From Dasypus novemcinctus (Eukaryota; Chordata; Mammalia; Cingulata; Dasypodidae): 64,000 bases of DNA. Of this stretch, positions 44,501 to 56,860 are shown one piece after another. The DNA is taken from NCBI RefSeq assembly GCF_030445035.2, contig NC_080702.1:12594029-12658028 (forward strand), read 5' to 3'. Each line of letters opens with the position of its first letter. Position 1 is the stretch's first letter. The notes under the pieces were generated by a model. The model was not told where the DNA came from, searched no databases, and saw nothing but the letters and a program-made list of their open reading frames with translations. The position numbers were made by a program, and so were the translations under genes.

Positions 44501-46384
44501 ACAAGCATAAATGTTTCCTTCCCTCCCTCCCCCAGCTGTCAACACTTTTCCAGAGCAAGTGTGGTTCCAGAAATTATCCTGTACTAGGTTCAAGAGAAGA
44601 GATCTGGGAAGTAAAAAGAGCTGAAGAGAAAGAAGAGGAAATGTGGAGCAGGTCAAAAAAGGGGAAGGGAAACAAGTGCATATGGAATCCACTGCTTTTC
44701 TAGCTTCCTTTTGGCATTTCCGGAAATGCAGCAAAACTGAGGGAACACTAGGTAGCTGCAATTAATATTTTACGTGAACATGCAAGTGGAGATAAGAACT
44801 ACCTGGTAAAAATAGGCACAGGAATTGAAGGATGTCCTGAGAACTTCTACCCGGGGACAGCAACCCTTTCCATACAAGCCCTTAGGTTGCCGAGCCATCC
44901 ATCCAATGGCTTTTTTGGAGACGAGGACTGACACGATGCACTGTTTTCCAAAACCTTTATGAGATTGTAATTTTCTTTCTATTATGCCACCGGCTTTTTC
45001 CTAAATGCACAAATTTTTTTTTTCCTTGAAGCCCATAAATTTTAATGGAATACATATTGCCATAATTCTCATTCACTGCTCGGTACACACTTTTTAATAA
45101 GCAGCTTCAAAGCATTCCTTCTATTTCCAAAAAAAAAAAATGATAGCTTTTTTACTTGTTTCAGGACTCTGCTTTGGTTTTGTCTTTTCATGGACTTCAC
45201 ATATTGGCTCTTCTTTACTTAGCATTCACTTTTGACACTTTTTCTCAAATCTTGTACAATTTCTGTTAATTACTCTTCAATATGTTTTTCTCTTTTCAAC
45301 TTCTATTTCTTATAAAGCATTATCATTCACTGTATTTCTTCTAGCTTACATTACATTTTAAAGTAATTTTTCCTTTTTTTCATGTTCTTTCCTCATTTAT
45401 GACCCTTTATTTTTTGAGTATTTATCGGATGTCTTTTCATATCTTACATCATTTTCTTAATGCCTTATACCTTGTTTATGAAAAAGTACATCATAAAGTA
45501 CACAAAAATGAAGATATTTCATTTCTTTGTACTGTTGTTTCTCTGCACTTATTCCTTTTTTGCCCTATATTCCCTTTTGTATGTCAAGCGACACGAGGTA
45601 TTTTTATTATTGGTCATTTCACGTGTTTTTTTCTTTGAAACTGTAGGTAGTATGATTCAGAATAGCTTTCCCAACCTCACAGAGCTGTCCATCCTGTTGT
45701 TTCTATAAAATGCTCATAAATATGGCAGCTAACTTATGGGTATTTCCTGGCTCCATATTTCTCCCAGTGTTAAATATGGGTCTTTGTTCTCACTACCTCT
45801 ATTGCACCTGTCCTATTCTATTTCATTCTGTATCTGATTACTGATTTTCACCCCTATAGTAAGTTCTTGTTCTGAAAGGGAACAAATGCTGTCATCATGC
45901 CAAAATCTAGTTGTTACCTTTAAATGGGCATATATTTTCAGAATCAATTAGCTTCAAAGGTATTTTCAGTTAAATGTCTCAAAATGTAATTTATTTCTGA
46001 AATACATATATATAAGTATTTTATCTATGAATTATTAACTTTTAGTTTATTACTGTTGAAACTGAAAGTAAGTTCAAGTCAATTCAAGGATTATCATCAA
46101 TTTCTGATGTTAAATATAAACTCCAACTTAACCCCACAAAGAAAATATCGAAAAAATATACAGGAAAAAAAAAAAAAAAGAATGGGATCAAATTGTTTCA
46201 CTACAAAAGATCAACTACACATAAAAGGCAGCAGCAATGGAGGAAATGAGGGGTAAAAGGTATAAGATGTAAAAGAAATGAATTTACAATGCCTAAATAA
46301 ATCCTGCTTTTCAAAGTAATTGCTTCAAAATAAATAGATTATAAGGTGTACTTGCAAGAGACCTAAGTTTTTTGGGCTGTCCAT
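44501..46384. other. AT-rich intergenic stretch
   Basis: Pyrimidine-rich and AT-rich DNA (45120-45640 in particular) with no recognisable gene. The small ORFs at 45399-45708 are T-rich translations of low-complexity sequence. Confidence 0.35.
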
Positions 46385-47025
46385 GTCCAACCTGGGCTTT
46401 GAATCACAACAGAGTTGCAAACACCTACTCACAGCTCATTGGACTCACCCAGTACAACTAAAAAGGAGATGAAGATGGACAACAAACATCTCAAGGAACA
46501 TAGAGAGTCTACAACTGTAAACTACATAGCTCCATTCATCTGCTTCATGGGAGTGAAGCCCCCTCTCAATTACAGGTGGAATGGGCATCACCATCCCAGA
46601 ATCTTCAGGAATGGGAATAGAACTACGGACTAACGTAGACTTCCAGGTATCCTAATATAGACTATTTGTGATTCTAGCAATAGAAAAATTTATATCCTTG
46701 ATTTGGAAGCAGTGGCCATTGGAGTTTCTGAGGTCAGGGAGAGGGAAAAACAGGTTCAATATAGGGTTATACTTGGGACTTGGAAATTGCCCTGAATGAC
46801 ATCACAATCACAGATATAGGCCATTATATATCTTGATATAATCTTTAAAATTGTTTGGGAGAAAGTGTAAATTACAATGTCAACTATAATCCATGCTTAG
46901 AGGCAATGCTCTAAAATGTATTCATCAATTGTAACAAATATACCATACTAATGAAGAATGTTGTTAATGGGGGGAAACGTGAGAGGTATAGGGAGTGGGG
47001 TATATGGGAAAACCCTGTATTTTTA
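46385..47025 (+). mobile_element. Retroposon family copy, plus strand
   Basis: Plus-strand copy with CACCATCCCAGAATCTTCAG, AAGCAGTGGCCATTGGAG, CAGTGGGGTATATGGGA-like end and an A-rich tail. About 640 bp, 5'-truncated relative to the copy at 24353. Confidence 0.65.
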
Positions 47026-47475
47026 AAAATATATTTACTGAGATATATCACACACCCACAAACATACATAAACAGGAAGTGTATAGTAATAGTTGTGAAC
47101 TTATAAAACGAATGTATATAACATCATACAGGACTCTCATAAGTCACCCTACCACCAACACCCTACATTTTTGTGAAACTTTTTAAACTAATGATTAAAG
47201 AGCACTGTCAAAATATTACTACCAAAGTATTTTCCAATACTTTTTGTATGTATACATTTTTTGTATGTATATTTTTTATTGAAGTATATCACTCATACAC
47301 ATATACACAATAAGTGTATAGTAAAGATTGCGAACTTAAAAAATAAACACACATAACATCACACAGGGGTCTCATACATCACCCCTCCACAAACTCTCTG
47401 CATTGGTGTCAAACATTTATTACAAATTATTCAAGAGCATTGTCAAAATATTATTACCAACTATATTCCTTCTCT
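47026..47475. repeat. Two tandem copies of an AT-rich repeat (GAAGTATATCAC type)
   Basis: GAGATATATCACACACCCAC (47039) and GAAGTATATCACTCATACAC (47281) begin two related units of about 190 bp. Each contains AAGTGTATAGTAA and GCA(C/T)TGTCAAAATATTA. Reverse-oriented relatives lie at 55865-56240, also as a pair. Confidence 0.55.
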
Positions 47476-47667
47476 TACATTTGATGTATTTTTCCTCCAA
47501 CCCATACTATTTTTTATATAACATTTATGTAATCTAAGCATCTTCAAAAAATAATAAAAACAATAAACTCACCAATTAAAAGACACATATTGGCAGAATG
47601 TATTTTAAAAAAATACTTCAAATGCGGCGCCTTGCTTGGTCGGTGGCGGTGGGGTCTGGCTGCGGAT

Positions 47668-47801
47668 GAGGGGTCGGTCCGGCTTTGGACGAGGGGTTGG
47701 TCCGGCTTGGGACGAGGGGTTGGTCCAGCTTGGGACGAGGGGTCGGTCCGGCAGCAGACGAGGGGTCGGTCCGGCAGCAGACGAGGGGTCGGTCTCACAG
47801 G
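47668..47801 (-). repeat. 23-bp minisatellite in LTR R/U5
   Basis: Five full units of 23 bp (plus-strand GAGGGGTCGGTCCGGC core) at 47668, 47691, 47714, 47737 and 47760, and a partial sixth. Confidence 0.85.
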
Positions 47802-47818
47802 GGTTGCGCGGTTCAGCT

Positions 47819-47935
47819 GACGGGGTCGCCCGGCGAAGCCGGCGACGAAGGGGTCGCCCGGCGAAGCCGGCGACGAACGGGTCGCCCGGAGAAGCAGGCG
47901 ACGAACGGGTCGCCCGGAGAAGCAGGCGACGAACT
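47819..47935 (-). repeat. 28-bp minisatellite in LTR R/U5
   Basis: Four units of about 28 bp on the theme GGGTCGCCCGG(C/A)GAAGC; the first two and last two form near-identical pairs. Confidence 0.85.
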
Positions 47936-48344
47936 GGGGACAAGGGAGGCCAGGCCCTTGTCGGGGGCTCTCAGGACTGGAGGGCGCACGGCAGAAGAAC
48001 TACTGCGGAGATGAGGTAAACACGCAGGTCCAACTTTATTGAGGAAGTGGCTACAGTTTTATAGGGACTGGGGAAGGTTGATTGGTCGAAGCTTATGTCA
48101 TGTTCTGATTGGTTGCCGCAAGCAGTTACTGGGGAGAAAGGTTGGTGGGAGGTACTGGAAGGGGGAGGGGTGGTGATTAGGGATTGGCTGTTGCTGTTGC
48201 CAGGGGAAGTGGCAGGGTTTAGGGATTGGTGGCTGCTGTTACTGGGGGAAGTGGCAGGGTTTAGGGATTTGGTGGCTGCTGTTGCTGGGGTGGAGGGCAG
48301 ACTTGAGTTTCCCGCCTTGTTCCTGGCTGTTGCTGCTGTTGGGC

Positions 48345-48367
48345 GGGGGGGGGGGGGGGGGGGGGGG
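48345..48367 (-). repeat. Homopolymer of 23 G (C on the LTR sense strand)
   Basis: An uninterrupted G23 run inside the LTR U3. The length may be unreliable because such runs slip in sequencing. Confidence 0.9.
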
Positions 48368-49235
48368 CAGACTGGAATTTTCCGCCCTGCACCTGCGCAG
48401 GGAGAAAGAAGAAGGGTATTGCCTCATAAGGCATCGTGTGGCGCTATCCGGGAGGAGGGGCGGCCGCGGAAGCATGGCTGCCGAGAAGGGGAGACCTGAG
48501 GGCACTCTGCGCCCATGCCGAGCTCCCTTCAGGGGTGGCGGTGAGTCCGACCAGCCACCCTATTGTGGGGGCAGCGGCTTGGAATTAGGCCTACCACGGC
48601 TGCTCCCCTGACAGGCCAGCAAACCACACTTCAGCCCGAGGGGTGACCGCATTCAAACACCCTGTTATTTTGAAGAGACTCACTTTAGATCCAAAGAAAT
48701 GAATACTCTGAAAGTTCTGAGATGAATAAAAATATTATGTACAAAGAGTAACAAGAAGGGAGGCTATACTACTATCAGAAAAGAACAGCCGCGAAGTCCA
48801 AACTCAGAACAAAAGAAAATGGAGAGCACTATATACTAAGAAAAGGGTCAATCCAACAAGAAGGTGCAACAATCACCAACATATATGCACAGGAGCTGCA
48901 AAATACATGAAACAACATTGGCAAAACTGAAAGAATAAATAGTTATACAATAATACTAGGAGACTTCAAAATACCACTTTCAAGAATGAATCAACCATCA
49001 AGACAGAGTATTAGAAAGGAAACTGAGGAAGTCAACAATATTATAAATAAACTGCACTTAACAAACATATATAGAATGCCTCCCAACAACAGAAGAATAC
49101 ACATTCTTCTAAACTATCCTTGTATCATTCTCCAGGCTAGACCGTATGTTAAGATATAAGACAATAAAAATTAAAAGACTGAAATTACACAAAGCTTCTC
49201 TTCTACCACAATTGATTTATATAAAAATCAGTAAC

Positions 49236-49610
49236 GGGGAAGCGGCTGTGGCTCAATCAGTTGGGCTCCCATCTACCAAATGGGAGGTCCTGGGTTCACG
49301 TGCTGGGGCCTCCTTGTGAAGACAGGCTCATCGGCAAGCGCTGCATAATGCCGCAGACCTGCAAGAGCAGAGGAGAACCGACTCAGCAGGGTGAGGCAAC
49401 AAAAAGGGAGACAAGCAAAATCTACAGAAGAGCCCACACTGAATGGACACAGAGAGCAGACAATAAGCAAGTCACAAGGGGGGTGTGTATGGAAATAAAT
49501 TTTAAAAATAAATACAGGCACAGAAGAATGCACAGTGAAAGGACACACAGAGTAGACAGCAAGCAACAATGCTGCAAAGCGGGGGTGGATGGAGAGAAAT
49601 ATTTAAAGAA
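49236..49610 (+). mobile_element. DAS-type SINE variant in L1
   Basis: The head GGGGAAGCGGCTGTGGCTCA with GGTCCTGGGTTCACG (B-box-like) differs from the other DAS heads. The duplication AAAAATCAGTAAC/AAAAATCAATAAC is at 49223-49235 and 49611-49623. The tail has a second partial body (49508-49600) after an A-rich linker. Confidence 0.82.
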
Positions 49611-51090
49611 AAAAATCAATAACAGAAGGAAAACTGCAATTATACAAGTAAGTGAAAAATATATGACCCATTTTTAAATATCCAACAGGATAATTTTCTG
49701 AAACCCACCTACAAGAGAAATCAGAAAATTCTTATTAAAAAAAAAAAAAAACATGCAAAAACCTATGGGAAGGAGCAAGGCACTGCCCCTTATAGCTATA
49801 AGGGAAACTTATAGCTATAAATTTCTACATTAAGAATGAATGGTATCAAACCACTAACCTAACTTCCTATCTTGAAGAAAGAAGAATAAGTCAAACTTAA
49901 CATTACTAGGAGGAAGGAAATAATAAAGATTAGAGTAGAGATAAGTGAGATAAAGAACAGAAAAACAATTCAGAGGATCAATGAAACCAAAATTTAGTTC
50001 TTTGGAAAGATTAATAAAATTGACAAAGCTTTATCCAAACGAAGAGAAATGAAAGAAGATGCAAATAACTACTTAAGGAGTGAAAGTGGGAATATTATCA
50101 CTGATCTAGCAGAAATTAAAAGGGTTATAAGAGAATATTATGAACATTCATATTCCAACAAACTAGATAACCTAGAGGACATGAACAAATTCCTAGAAAC
50201 ATAAAAATAACCTGCATTGATTAAAGAAGAAATAAAAGATATTAAGAGACCTATAAAAGCAAAAAGATTGAATAATCAAAAACCTCCCTACAAGGAAAGG
50301 TCCAAGACCAGATGGCGTTAGAGAGAATTGTACCAAGCACTCAAACAAGAATTAACACAAATCCTTCACAAAGCCTTCCAAAAGAAACGAAGAGGTCGGG
50401 ATTCTTCCTAATTCATTCTAGGAGGCTAGTATTACTGTGATACCCAAACCAGATAGAGACATCAAAAGAAAGTAACGGAACAACTTCTCTAATGAAGCAA
50501 AATCTCAACAAAACACTAGAAAATCAAATCCAACAACATAAATTAGAAGGATTATACCACATGACCAAGGGTGACTTATCCCAAGAAGGAAAAATCCATA
50601 TGATCACTTTAATAGCACAGAAAAAGCTTCTGATGATATCTACCATGATTTCATAATATCACTCAGAAAAATAGGAATAAAAGGTAACAACCAAAACATG
50701 ATAAACACAAAAAACTCACAGCAAACATCATAGTCAATATAAGAAAGAATGAAAACTTACAATGAAAGACTGAAACCTGTGATCAGGAACAAGGCAACGT
50801 TACCCACTTTTATCACTTCTATTCAAAATTATACTCAAAGTTCCTGGCAGGGTAATTAGGCAAAAAAAGAAAAAGGCACTGAAATCAGAAATGAAAAAGT
50901 AAAACTAACACTTCTCTCTGATGGTATGTCCTTCCATAATGAAAATCCCAAAGGAGTCACAAGAAAACTACTACAGAAAATAAATTTAGTGAAGGTGCAG
51001 GGTACAAGATAAACTCTTAAAAAATCAGTTTTGTTTTTTCATACCAGGAAAGAACAATCTGAAATGGGCATTAAAAACTAATTCCATTAG

Positions 51091-51709
51091 TTGCAACATC
51101 TGCTGTCCAGTTCATTGGCCTCACCCTGGACAACAAACAGGGAGGTGAGGATGGACAACCACCACTCAGAGGAACTGAGAGTCTACAACTGCAAGCATCA
51201 CAGTTCCATCCATCACCCACATGGGACTGAAGCCACCTCTCAATCAGAGATGAAATACATATCATCACCCCAGAACCCTCAGGAATGGGAAATAAAATAT
51301 GGAACAGAGAGGACTTATTGGTATTCTAGCAGTGGAAGAAATTATATCATTGATGTGGAGGTAGTGGCTACTGGAGGTGCTGAAGGCAGGGAGAAGGAAA
51401 AAGAGGTACAATATGGGGGCATTTCTGGGACATGGAGTTGTCCTGAATGACACTGCTATGACAAATACAACCCATTATATACCTTCCACCACCTACAGAA
51501 TTGAATGTAAACTACAATCTAAACTATAATCCATGCTTAGTGGCAAAGCTCCAAATGTGCTCATCAATTGCAATGAATGTGCCACATTAATGAAAGAAGG
51601 TGTTATTGTGGGGAAGGGTGTGAGGTGTGGGGAACGGGGCATTTGGGAATTCCTTATATTTTTTAACATTTTGTGAAACCTAAGTATTTTGAAAAAAAAT
51701 TTTTTTTTA
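51091..51709 (+). mobile_element. Retroposon family copy in L1 ORF2
   Basis: About 620 bp with an A/T-rich tail. The L1 flanks both show AATTCCATT (about 51080 and 51710), a likely target duplication. It shares CAGTTCATTGGCCTCACC, ATCACCCCAGAACC and the common 3' end with the family. Confidence 0.65.
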
Positions 51710-52090
51710 ATTCCATTCACTATAGCATCTAAAAGGAAAAAAAAACCTGAAAATAAATTTAAAGAATGAACTATACAATGAAAACTGCAAAACACTACAG
51801 AAAGAAATTAAAGACCTAAATAAATGTCAAGATATAGTGTGTCCACATTTCACATTTAATATTGTTACAATACCATTACTACTTGAAACGATCTACAGAT
51901 TAAATACAATACCTATCAAAATTTCTGCAGCATTTTTTTGTAGAAATGAAAAAAGTCGATCCTCAAATTCATATGGAATGCCAAGAGGCCACGACTAGTC
52001 AAAACAATCGTTCAGAAGTTTGTAACTACATAATAAGCACATGCAACCAGAATATCATCCCAAATTGTATAACATACCATATAAAGAACT

Positions 52091-53310
52091 AGAAAAACCT
52101 CATCTATTCTCCAGGGAAAAAAAACGATCAAGCAGATCAGTCCCAAAAGAACCATAGAAGGAATTATCAGACAAAGCAGTTATTAAATCTCTGCTCAGTG
52201 AGAAAGGTAAATACTCTTGGAACGAAAGAAGAGATAGTTCACAACAAAGAAACAAACAACAAAAAAGATATAAAAGGAAACTTTAGACCTAGGTATAAAA
52301 TATCTAATATCTAATTCAAGGACAACCAGCAGGATGGCAGCAGAGTAAGCACCAAGAGTCAGCTCCTGCTAAGGGCAGTTAGTAATCACACAACTATCTA
52401 AAGCACCTGTTTGGGGCTCCAGGAGATGAGAAGAACATCCTGCAACATCCTTGGAAGGAATGGAGGGAGGAGACTGTCCCTCTGTAGAAAAGATTCTTAA
52501 ATAGAGCACTCCACGGCACAGAGGCTGGTGCCAATCCTCCACTGGAGGCACAAGCCACCTCCGGAGCTATTCCGTGGCTGGTATCAAAAGGTTCACATCC
52601 CAAAACTGGGGCTTCGAGGAAGAGACATTGTGCACTAACATCAGCTATTGATGAGTAAACTCAGTGGGCTAAAGTATAATATTAAGAACAGCTAAAGTAT
52701 CAACCTGCCAAGTCGGACAGAGGTCAGCTGCCTCCATTTTGACTCTGCTCCCGGCATGAGGGGAAACCAGCCTGACTGAAAATCACAGTGAAGGTATGAA
52801 ATAGTTTCTTTCATTCAGATCAACCTGCAGCCCTAGGCTAGGCTTCACTCCCACCTCTGTCAGGGTGGCAACTGGTGGTACTGCCCTGCCTATCCAGGTA
52901 ACTGCAGGTACCTTTGGTTGGCACAGAATGAATAATTGGGAATATACTAGGGCAACTGCAGTCATCTTGGGCCTGTAATGCATAGATTGCTGCCCACACA
53001 TGCAGCTCCACGCCCTCCCCAAGCAGGGGAGAAGGGGGCATGAAGCTTCATCAGGCTCTCTGGGCAACTACAGTCTAGGCCTGCATGACTTGGATTATTT
53101 CACACACCTGTGACTCGGTCCCTATCCCTGGCAAAGGACAAAGTTTGAAGATGCTTCATTGGTTCTTGGGGTTAAAAGGGAAACTTGAGCTTCCACAGCT
53201 TACATCACCAACTACATTCTTGGTTCCTACTGCACAACCAGCAAGGGAGAAAGGACAGGAAACCCTAATTTAAAGAGAAAAACTGCATGCAGAATACTCT
53301 AATAAGCCAG
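52091..53310 (+). repeat. L1 5'-UTR-like segment, copy A
   Basis: It begins near AAGAACTAGAAAAACCTC, includes CAGCAGGATGGCAGCAGAGT (52328) and a GC-richer part to 53300. It aligns in order with 57674-59620, which runs on into L1 ORF1; that is why I call it a 5' UTR. Here it interrupts ORF2 sequence. Confidence 0.55.
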
Positions 53311-53722
53311 AGGTTTACTCTCATTGCTAGACTTTAAATCATATTACCTAGCTGGGGTGATAAAAACAACATGGTACTGGCCTAAAGACAGACACATAGG
53401 CCAATGGAACCAAACTGATGTTTCAGAAACATACCCTCACATGTATGGTCAAGCGATTTTTGACTAGCCTGTCAAACCCACTCAGCTCTGGCAGAACAGC
53501 CCATTCTACAAATGGTACGGAGAGAACTGAGTATCAATAGCCAAAAGAAGGAAAGAGGATCCCTATCTCACACCTGATCCAAAAATTAACTAAATATGAT
53601 TCAAACACCTAAATATAAAAGCAAAAACCATAAAGCTTCTAGAAGAAAATGAAGGAAAATATCTGCAAGACCTGCTGATAGATTTTGTGTGTGTGTGTAT
53701 GTATGTGTGTATATATATATAC

Positions 53723-53973
53723 TTGTTATCATTTATTTTATCCCCTCCCTGCCCTTGCATCTTGCTTCCTGTCTGCTCTCTCTGTCCATTCACTGCTTGT
53801 CTCCCTTTGTTGCATCATCTTGCTGCGCCAGCTCTCTGTGGGTGCCAGCCATCAGCTCTCCACAGGAGCAGGCCAGCTTGCCTTCAGAAGGAGGCCCCAG
53901 GACGAAAACTCAAGGCCTCTCATATGGTAGACAGGAGCCCAATCGACTGAGGTACAGCCGCTTCCCTGTTCCC
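53723..53973 (-). mobile_element. DAS-type SINE, minus strand
   Basis: Minus-strand head GGGAAGCGGCTGTACCTCAG matches the variant at 49236. TATATATATAC flanks it at 53712-53722 and 53974-53984. A (TG)n/(TA)n tract lies just to the left. Confidence 0.8.
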
Positions 53974-53984
53974 TATATATATAC

Positions 53985-55026
53985 TTTTTCCTTATTTTTT
54001 TTTTTTTTTTTAAATGTTACATTCAGAATATATTCCAATAGCATACTTGGGGTTCCTGGTCAGGTGTGGGTGCTCTCTCTCTGGAAATTAAAGAGACATT
54101 GTTTTCTGTGCTGAGCTGGTTCAACGAGGACCCACTTGAATCTCCTACTGGACCTCTCAGGCAGCTGTCCTGCTGCCTTGGGAGAGAGGGAAGTGAGGAA
54201 GGGAGAAAGGGGGAATGTCAGATTCCCAAGCATTTTATTTAACTGCAAAGAGGATTCCTTCCTCGAAACTTTGTCTGGTATTTTATTGGTTTGTCTTCTT
54301 GTTTTTCCTTCCTCTTTATCCCCCCAAGGCCCTTTTCTCTTTCTTTCTTTTTCCTTACTTGCTCCCTCCATCCCTTTTTTTTTCTTCTTTCTCTTCCTTT
54401 AAACTTTTTTTATATTAGGTTCTGCAGGGAGCACTTCACATTTGCTGTATTTCCTCATCCTCCATTTCCTCTTTTCTCTGTGTATTGATCTTGGCCACCA
54501 ACATTATCCCCTTTCCTCTACATCTTTCTATCCTCCATCATTTATTGTTTCTCTTACATTACACCTCTCTTTGTATGGCCCCCTATTTTTCTGACTTTTT
54601 ATTTCTAATACCTTTGTTCTGGTTTGTCTTATATTGACTCTTTATGTTATTGTCTTTTCTTTTCTCTTTCCCTCTCTCCTGAACACACTAGCCTTTTAAT
54701 TCACACTATATATTCCTCCCCAAATTCAGTTTACTGTCTCATTATAGGTACTCTACTTTGCTTACTGTTATAACTCTACAGAGCTTACAGGAGTCTAATA
54801 TGCATTCTCCTAGATCTCACATGATTCCTCTGGTAATATTTACTATAAATACTAGGTGGTGGTTTCTTAAAGGAGACAAGAGTAGGACTAAGATGGCCTA
54901 CTGATACTTACTGTATATAGAAGTTTTAATTAGCTTTACTGTAAAACTGTGGAAATGTATAGAGTGGATAATAACACATAGCTAGTAATAGCCAGTTCAC
55001 AAATGGGGATGTGGCTGAAAACGGTA
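53985..55026. other. T-rich intergenic or unclassified repeat
   Basis: A polyT run near 53996-54012 is followed by pyrimidine-rich DNA without recognised domains. ORFs are low complexity. Confidence 0.3.
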
Positions 55027-55032
55027 GTCTAC

Positions 55033-55331
55033 TGTAGGTGGAGCGGCAGAGACATTCAGCCTGGCTGTGTTGCGAGCGACTAGATGAGCACTCTCTCTAG
55101 TCCACACGCTTTTGGGCACACCCAAAAGATGGTGCACCAGCACTGAGCCAAATATCTCCAGCCCCGCCTCACCCTCTGCCCGTGAACCCTCCACCTATCA
55201 GCTATGCCCCGTAAGCCAAACCACTATATAAACGCTGCAACTTCCTCAATAAAGCAGACGTGCATCATGAACCCATCTCCGAAGAGAGTCTGTCTCCGTC
55301 GTCCTTACCCCAACGAGCCCCTCGTTCAACA
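55033..55331 (+). mobile_element. Solo LTR, class II-like, plus strand
   Basis: A 299-bp element starts TGTAGGTGGAGC and ends CGTTCAACA. A perfect 6-bp target duplication GTCTAC is at 55027-55032 and 55332-55337. It has a TATATAAA-type TATA box near 55225 and AATAAA at 55248-55253. Confidence 0.92.
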
Positions 55332-55337
55332 GTCTAC

Positions 55338-55795
55338 ATTTGTAAATGCCTAAAGAATAACCTAGGAACTGAATAGCACAGAAAACCAAGAGGTGGATGA
55401 GAATTGTGGTTGATGGTACAGATTCAAGTGTCCTTTGTCAGAAGGAGCAAATGCACATCACTATTTGATCATACACAATACGGTGGGAGAGGACAAACAT
55501 GGGAAAAGCACAACTGGAGCGGCAGATGGACTGTGATCAGCAGTAATAATGTAGTATTCTTGTATTTATGCCAAGGATGTACTGTGTAGGTAATGGTGCA
55601 GTATGGAAAAAATGTGCCGTATGTACACTATGCATATGGTAACAACTGGATGATATCATCATATAATCTGTAACCAATATTCCACCACACTGTGGTATGC
55701 TGATAGAGGGATTTGTTTGGGAATTCTGCACATGTGCACAATTATTTCCTAAATTTACAACTTCTGTCATAAAAATACATTAAAAAATAGTAATA
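55338..55795. repeat. Unclassified repeat flanking the solo LTR
   Basis: The sequence (GAACTGAATAGCACAGAAAA, GGTTGATGGTACAG) resembles a LINE 3' UTR in style, and the same block seems to extend left of the LTR (54900-55026). Family not identified. Confidence 0.3.
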
Positions 55796-55864
55796 GGGTG
55801 GGTTGGGGGAAAACCTACCAAATATAAGAAAAGGATTATAATTAGTAGTAAAATTTCCTCGATA

Positions 55865-56240
55865 TTCTTTCATAATCTATAAAAATGTCTCACGATAATG
55901 AAAGGTATTGATGGAGGGCCGATATATGGGCTCCCATACATATGTCATGCATGTTTGCTTTGAAGGTTCACAATTTTTATTATACACTTGTTTATGTATG
56001 TTTATACATAAATGACATAAAGATAACAAAATAAGGTTGGTTGGGGGGAAAATGCTTTGGTTAGTAGAAATATTTTGATGTTGCCCTTTAATCATTACTG
56101 GAAAATGTTTAACAAGAAAGCAAGGTATTGGTGGTAGGGTGAGGTGTAAGAGTCCTGTATGATGTTATATATATGTTTCCTTTGTAAGCTCAAAAGTATT
56201 AACATAAACTTATTGTTTACATATGTTTCTCTATGAGTGA
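55865..56240 (-). repeat. Paired AT-rich repeat, minus strand
   Basis: Two adjacent units that are reverse relatives of 47026-47475. Both include an (A)ATAAACTTATTG/ACACTTGTTTATG-type core and a GTATGATGTTATAT-like block. Confidence 0.45.
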
Positions 56241-56279
56241 TATACTTCAATAAATTTTTTTAAATTAAGGAAAAAATCA

Positions 56280-56860
56280 CCATTTCCATTAATTCCAACA
56301 CCTACTCTCCAGTTCACTGGCCATATAGGATTGAAGTCACCCCTCAATTAGAGGTCGAGTGGTCATCACCCATCCCAGAATCTTCAGGATTGGGGAATAA
56401 AATATGGAATTGAGGGGACTTACTGGTATTCTACTACAGACATACTGGTATTCAAGCAATGGGAGAAATTTTATCATTGATGTGGAAACACTGACCACTA
56501 GAGGAGCAGAAGGCAGGGACAGGGAAAAGGAGGTGTAAGGGGTCATTGTTGGGACATGAAATAATCCTGAATCACATTGCAACAACACATATAGGACATT
56601 AATTCCCTGCCATAACCTACAGAATTGAGTGGGAGAGAGTGTAAACTAAATGTAAACTGTAAACCATGCTTAGTGGCAATGCTCCAAATGTGTTCATCAA
56701 CTGCAGTGAATTTAACATACTAATGAAAGAAGTTGTTAAATGTGGAGAAGGGTGGGAGGTGTGGAGAGTGGGGCATTTGGGTACCCCTTATATTTCTGTA
56801 TGAAATTTTGTGTAATCTATCTTTTAAAAAAATAAAAAATATATTTTAAAAAAAACTATT
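56280..56860 (+). mobile_element. Retroposon family copy next to L1 ORF2
   Basis: The same element type sits against the same L1 ORF2 neighbour (ATTCTATTCACTACAGCACC) as the 51091 copy. It ends in an A-rich tail near 56850. Confidence 0.6.

Larger units (their letters stand above)
47623..48651 (-). mobile_element. Solo LTR with internal minisatellites, minus strand
   Basis: A 1029-bp element bounded by a perfect 6-bp target duplication TTCAAA (47617-47622 and 48652-48657). On the minus strand it starts TGCGGTCACCCC and ends GGCGCCGCA. A minus-strand TATAAAA is at 48057-48063 and AATAAA at 48035-48040. Everything left of 48035 is R/U5 and holds two GC-rich tandem arrays. U3 contains a 23-G run. 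ORFs across the arrays are by-products of the repeats. Confidence 0.92.
48660..53690 (+). repeat. L1 ORF2 body broken by three nested insertions
   Basis: L1 ORF2-like sequence runs 48660-49222 (endonuclease part, e.g. ACAATAATACTAGGAGACTT), 49624-51090 (RT region, e.g. CCAAGACCAGATGGCGTTA), 51710-52090, and 53310-53690 (CATGGTACTGGCCTAAAGAC, CCTGTCAAACCCACTCAG). Interruptions are a SINE, a retroposon and an L1 5'-UTR-like segment. The frames are heavily mutated. Confidence 0.75.

Noticed and set aside
47605-48019. Several 100-130 codon ORFs on both strands
   Set aside because: They translate the 23-bp and 28-bp minisatellites of the solo LTR; repeats without stops give open frames in many registers.
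48345-48367. G23 run as an assembly gap or vector artefact
   Set aside because: Flanking LTR sequence continues on both sides and the target duplication is intact; exact length is uncertain but the run is probably real.
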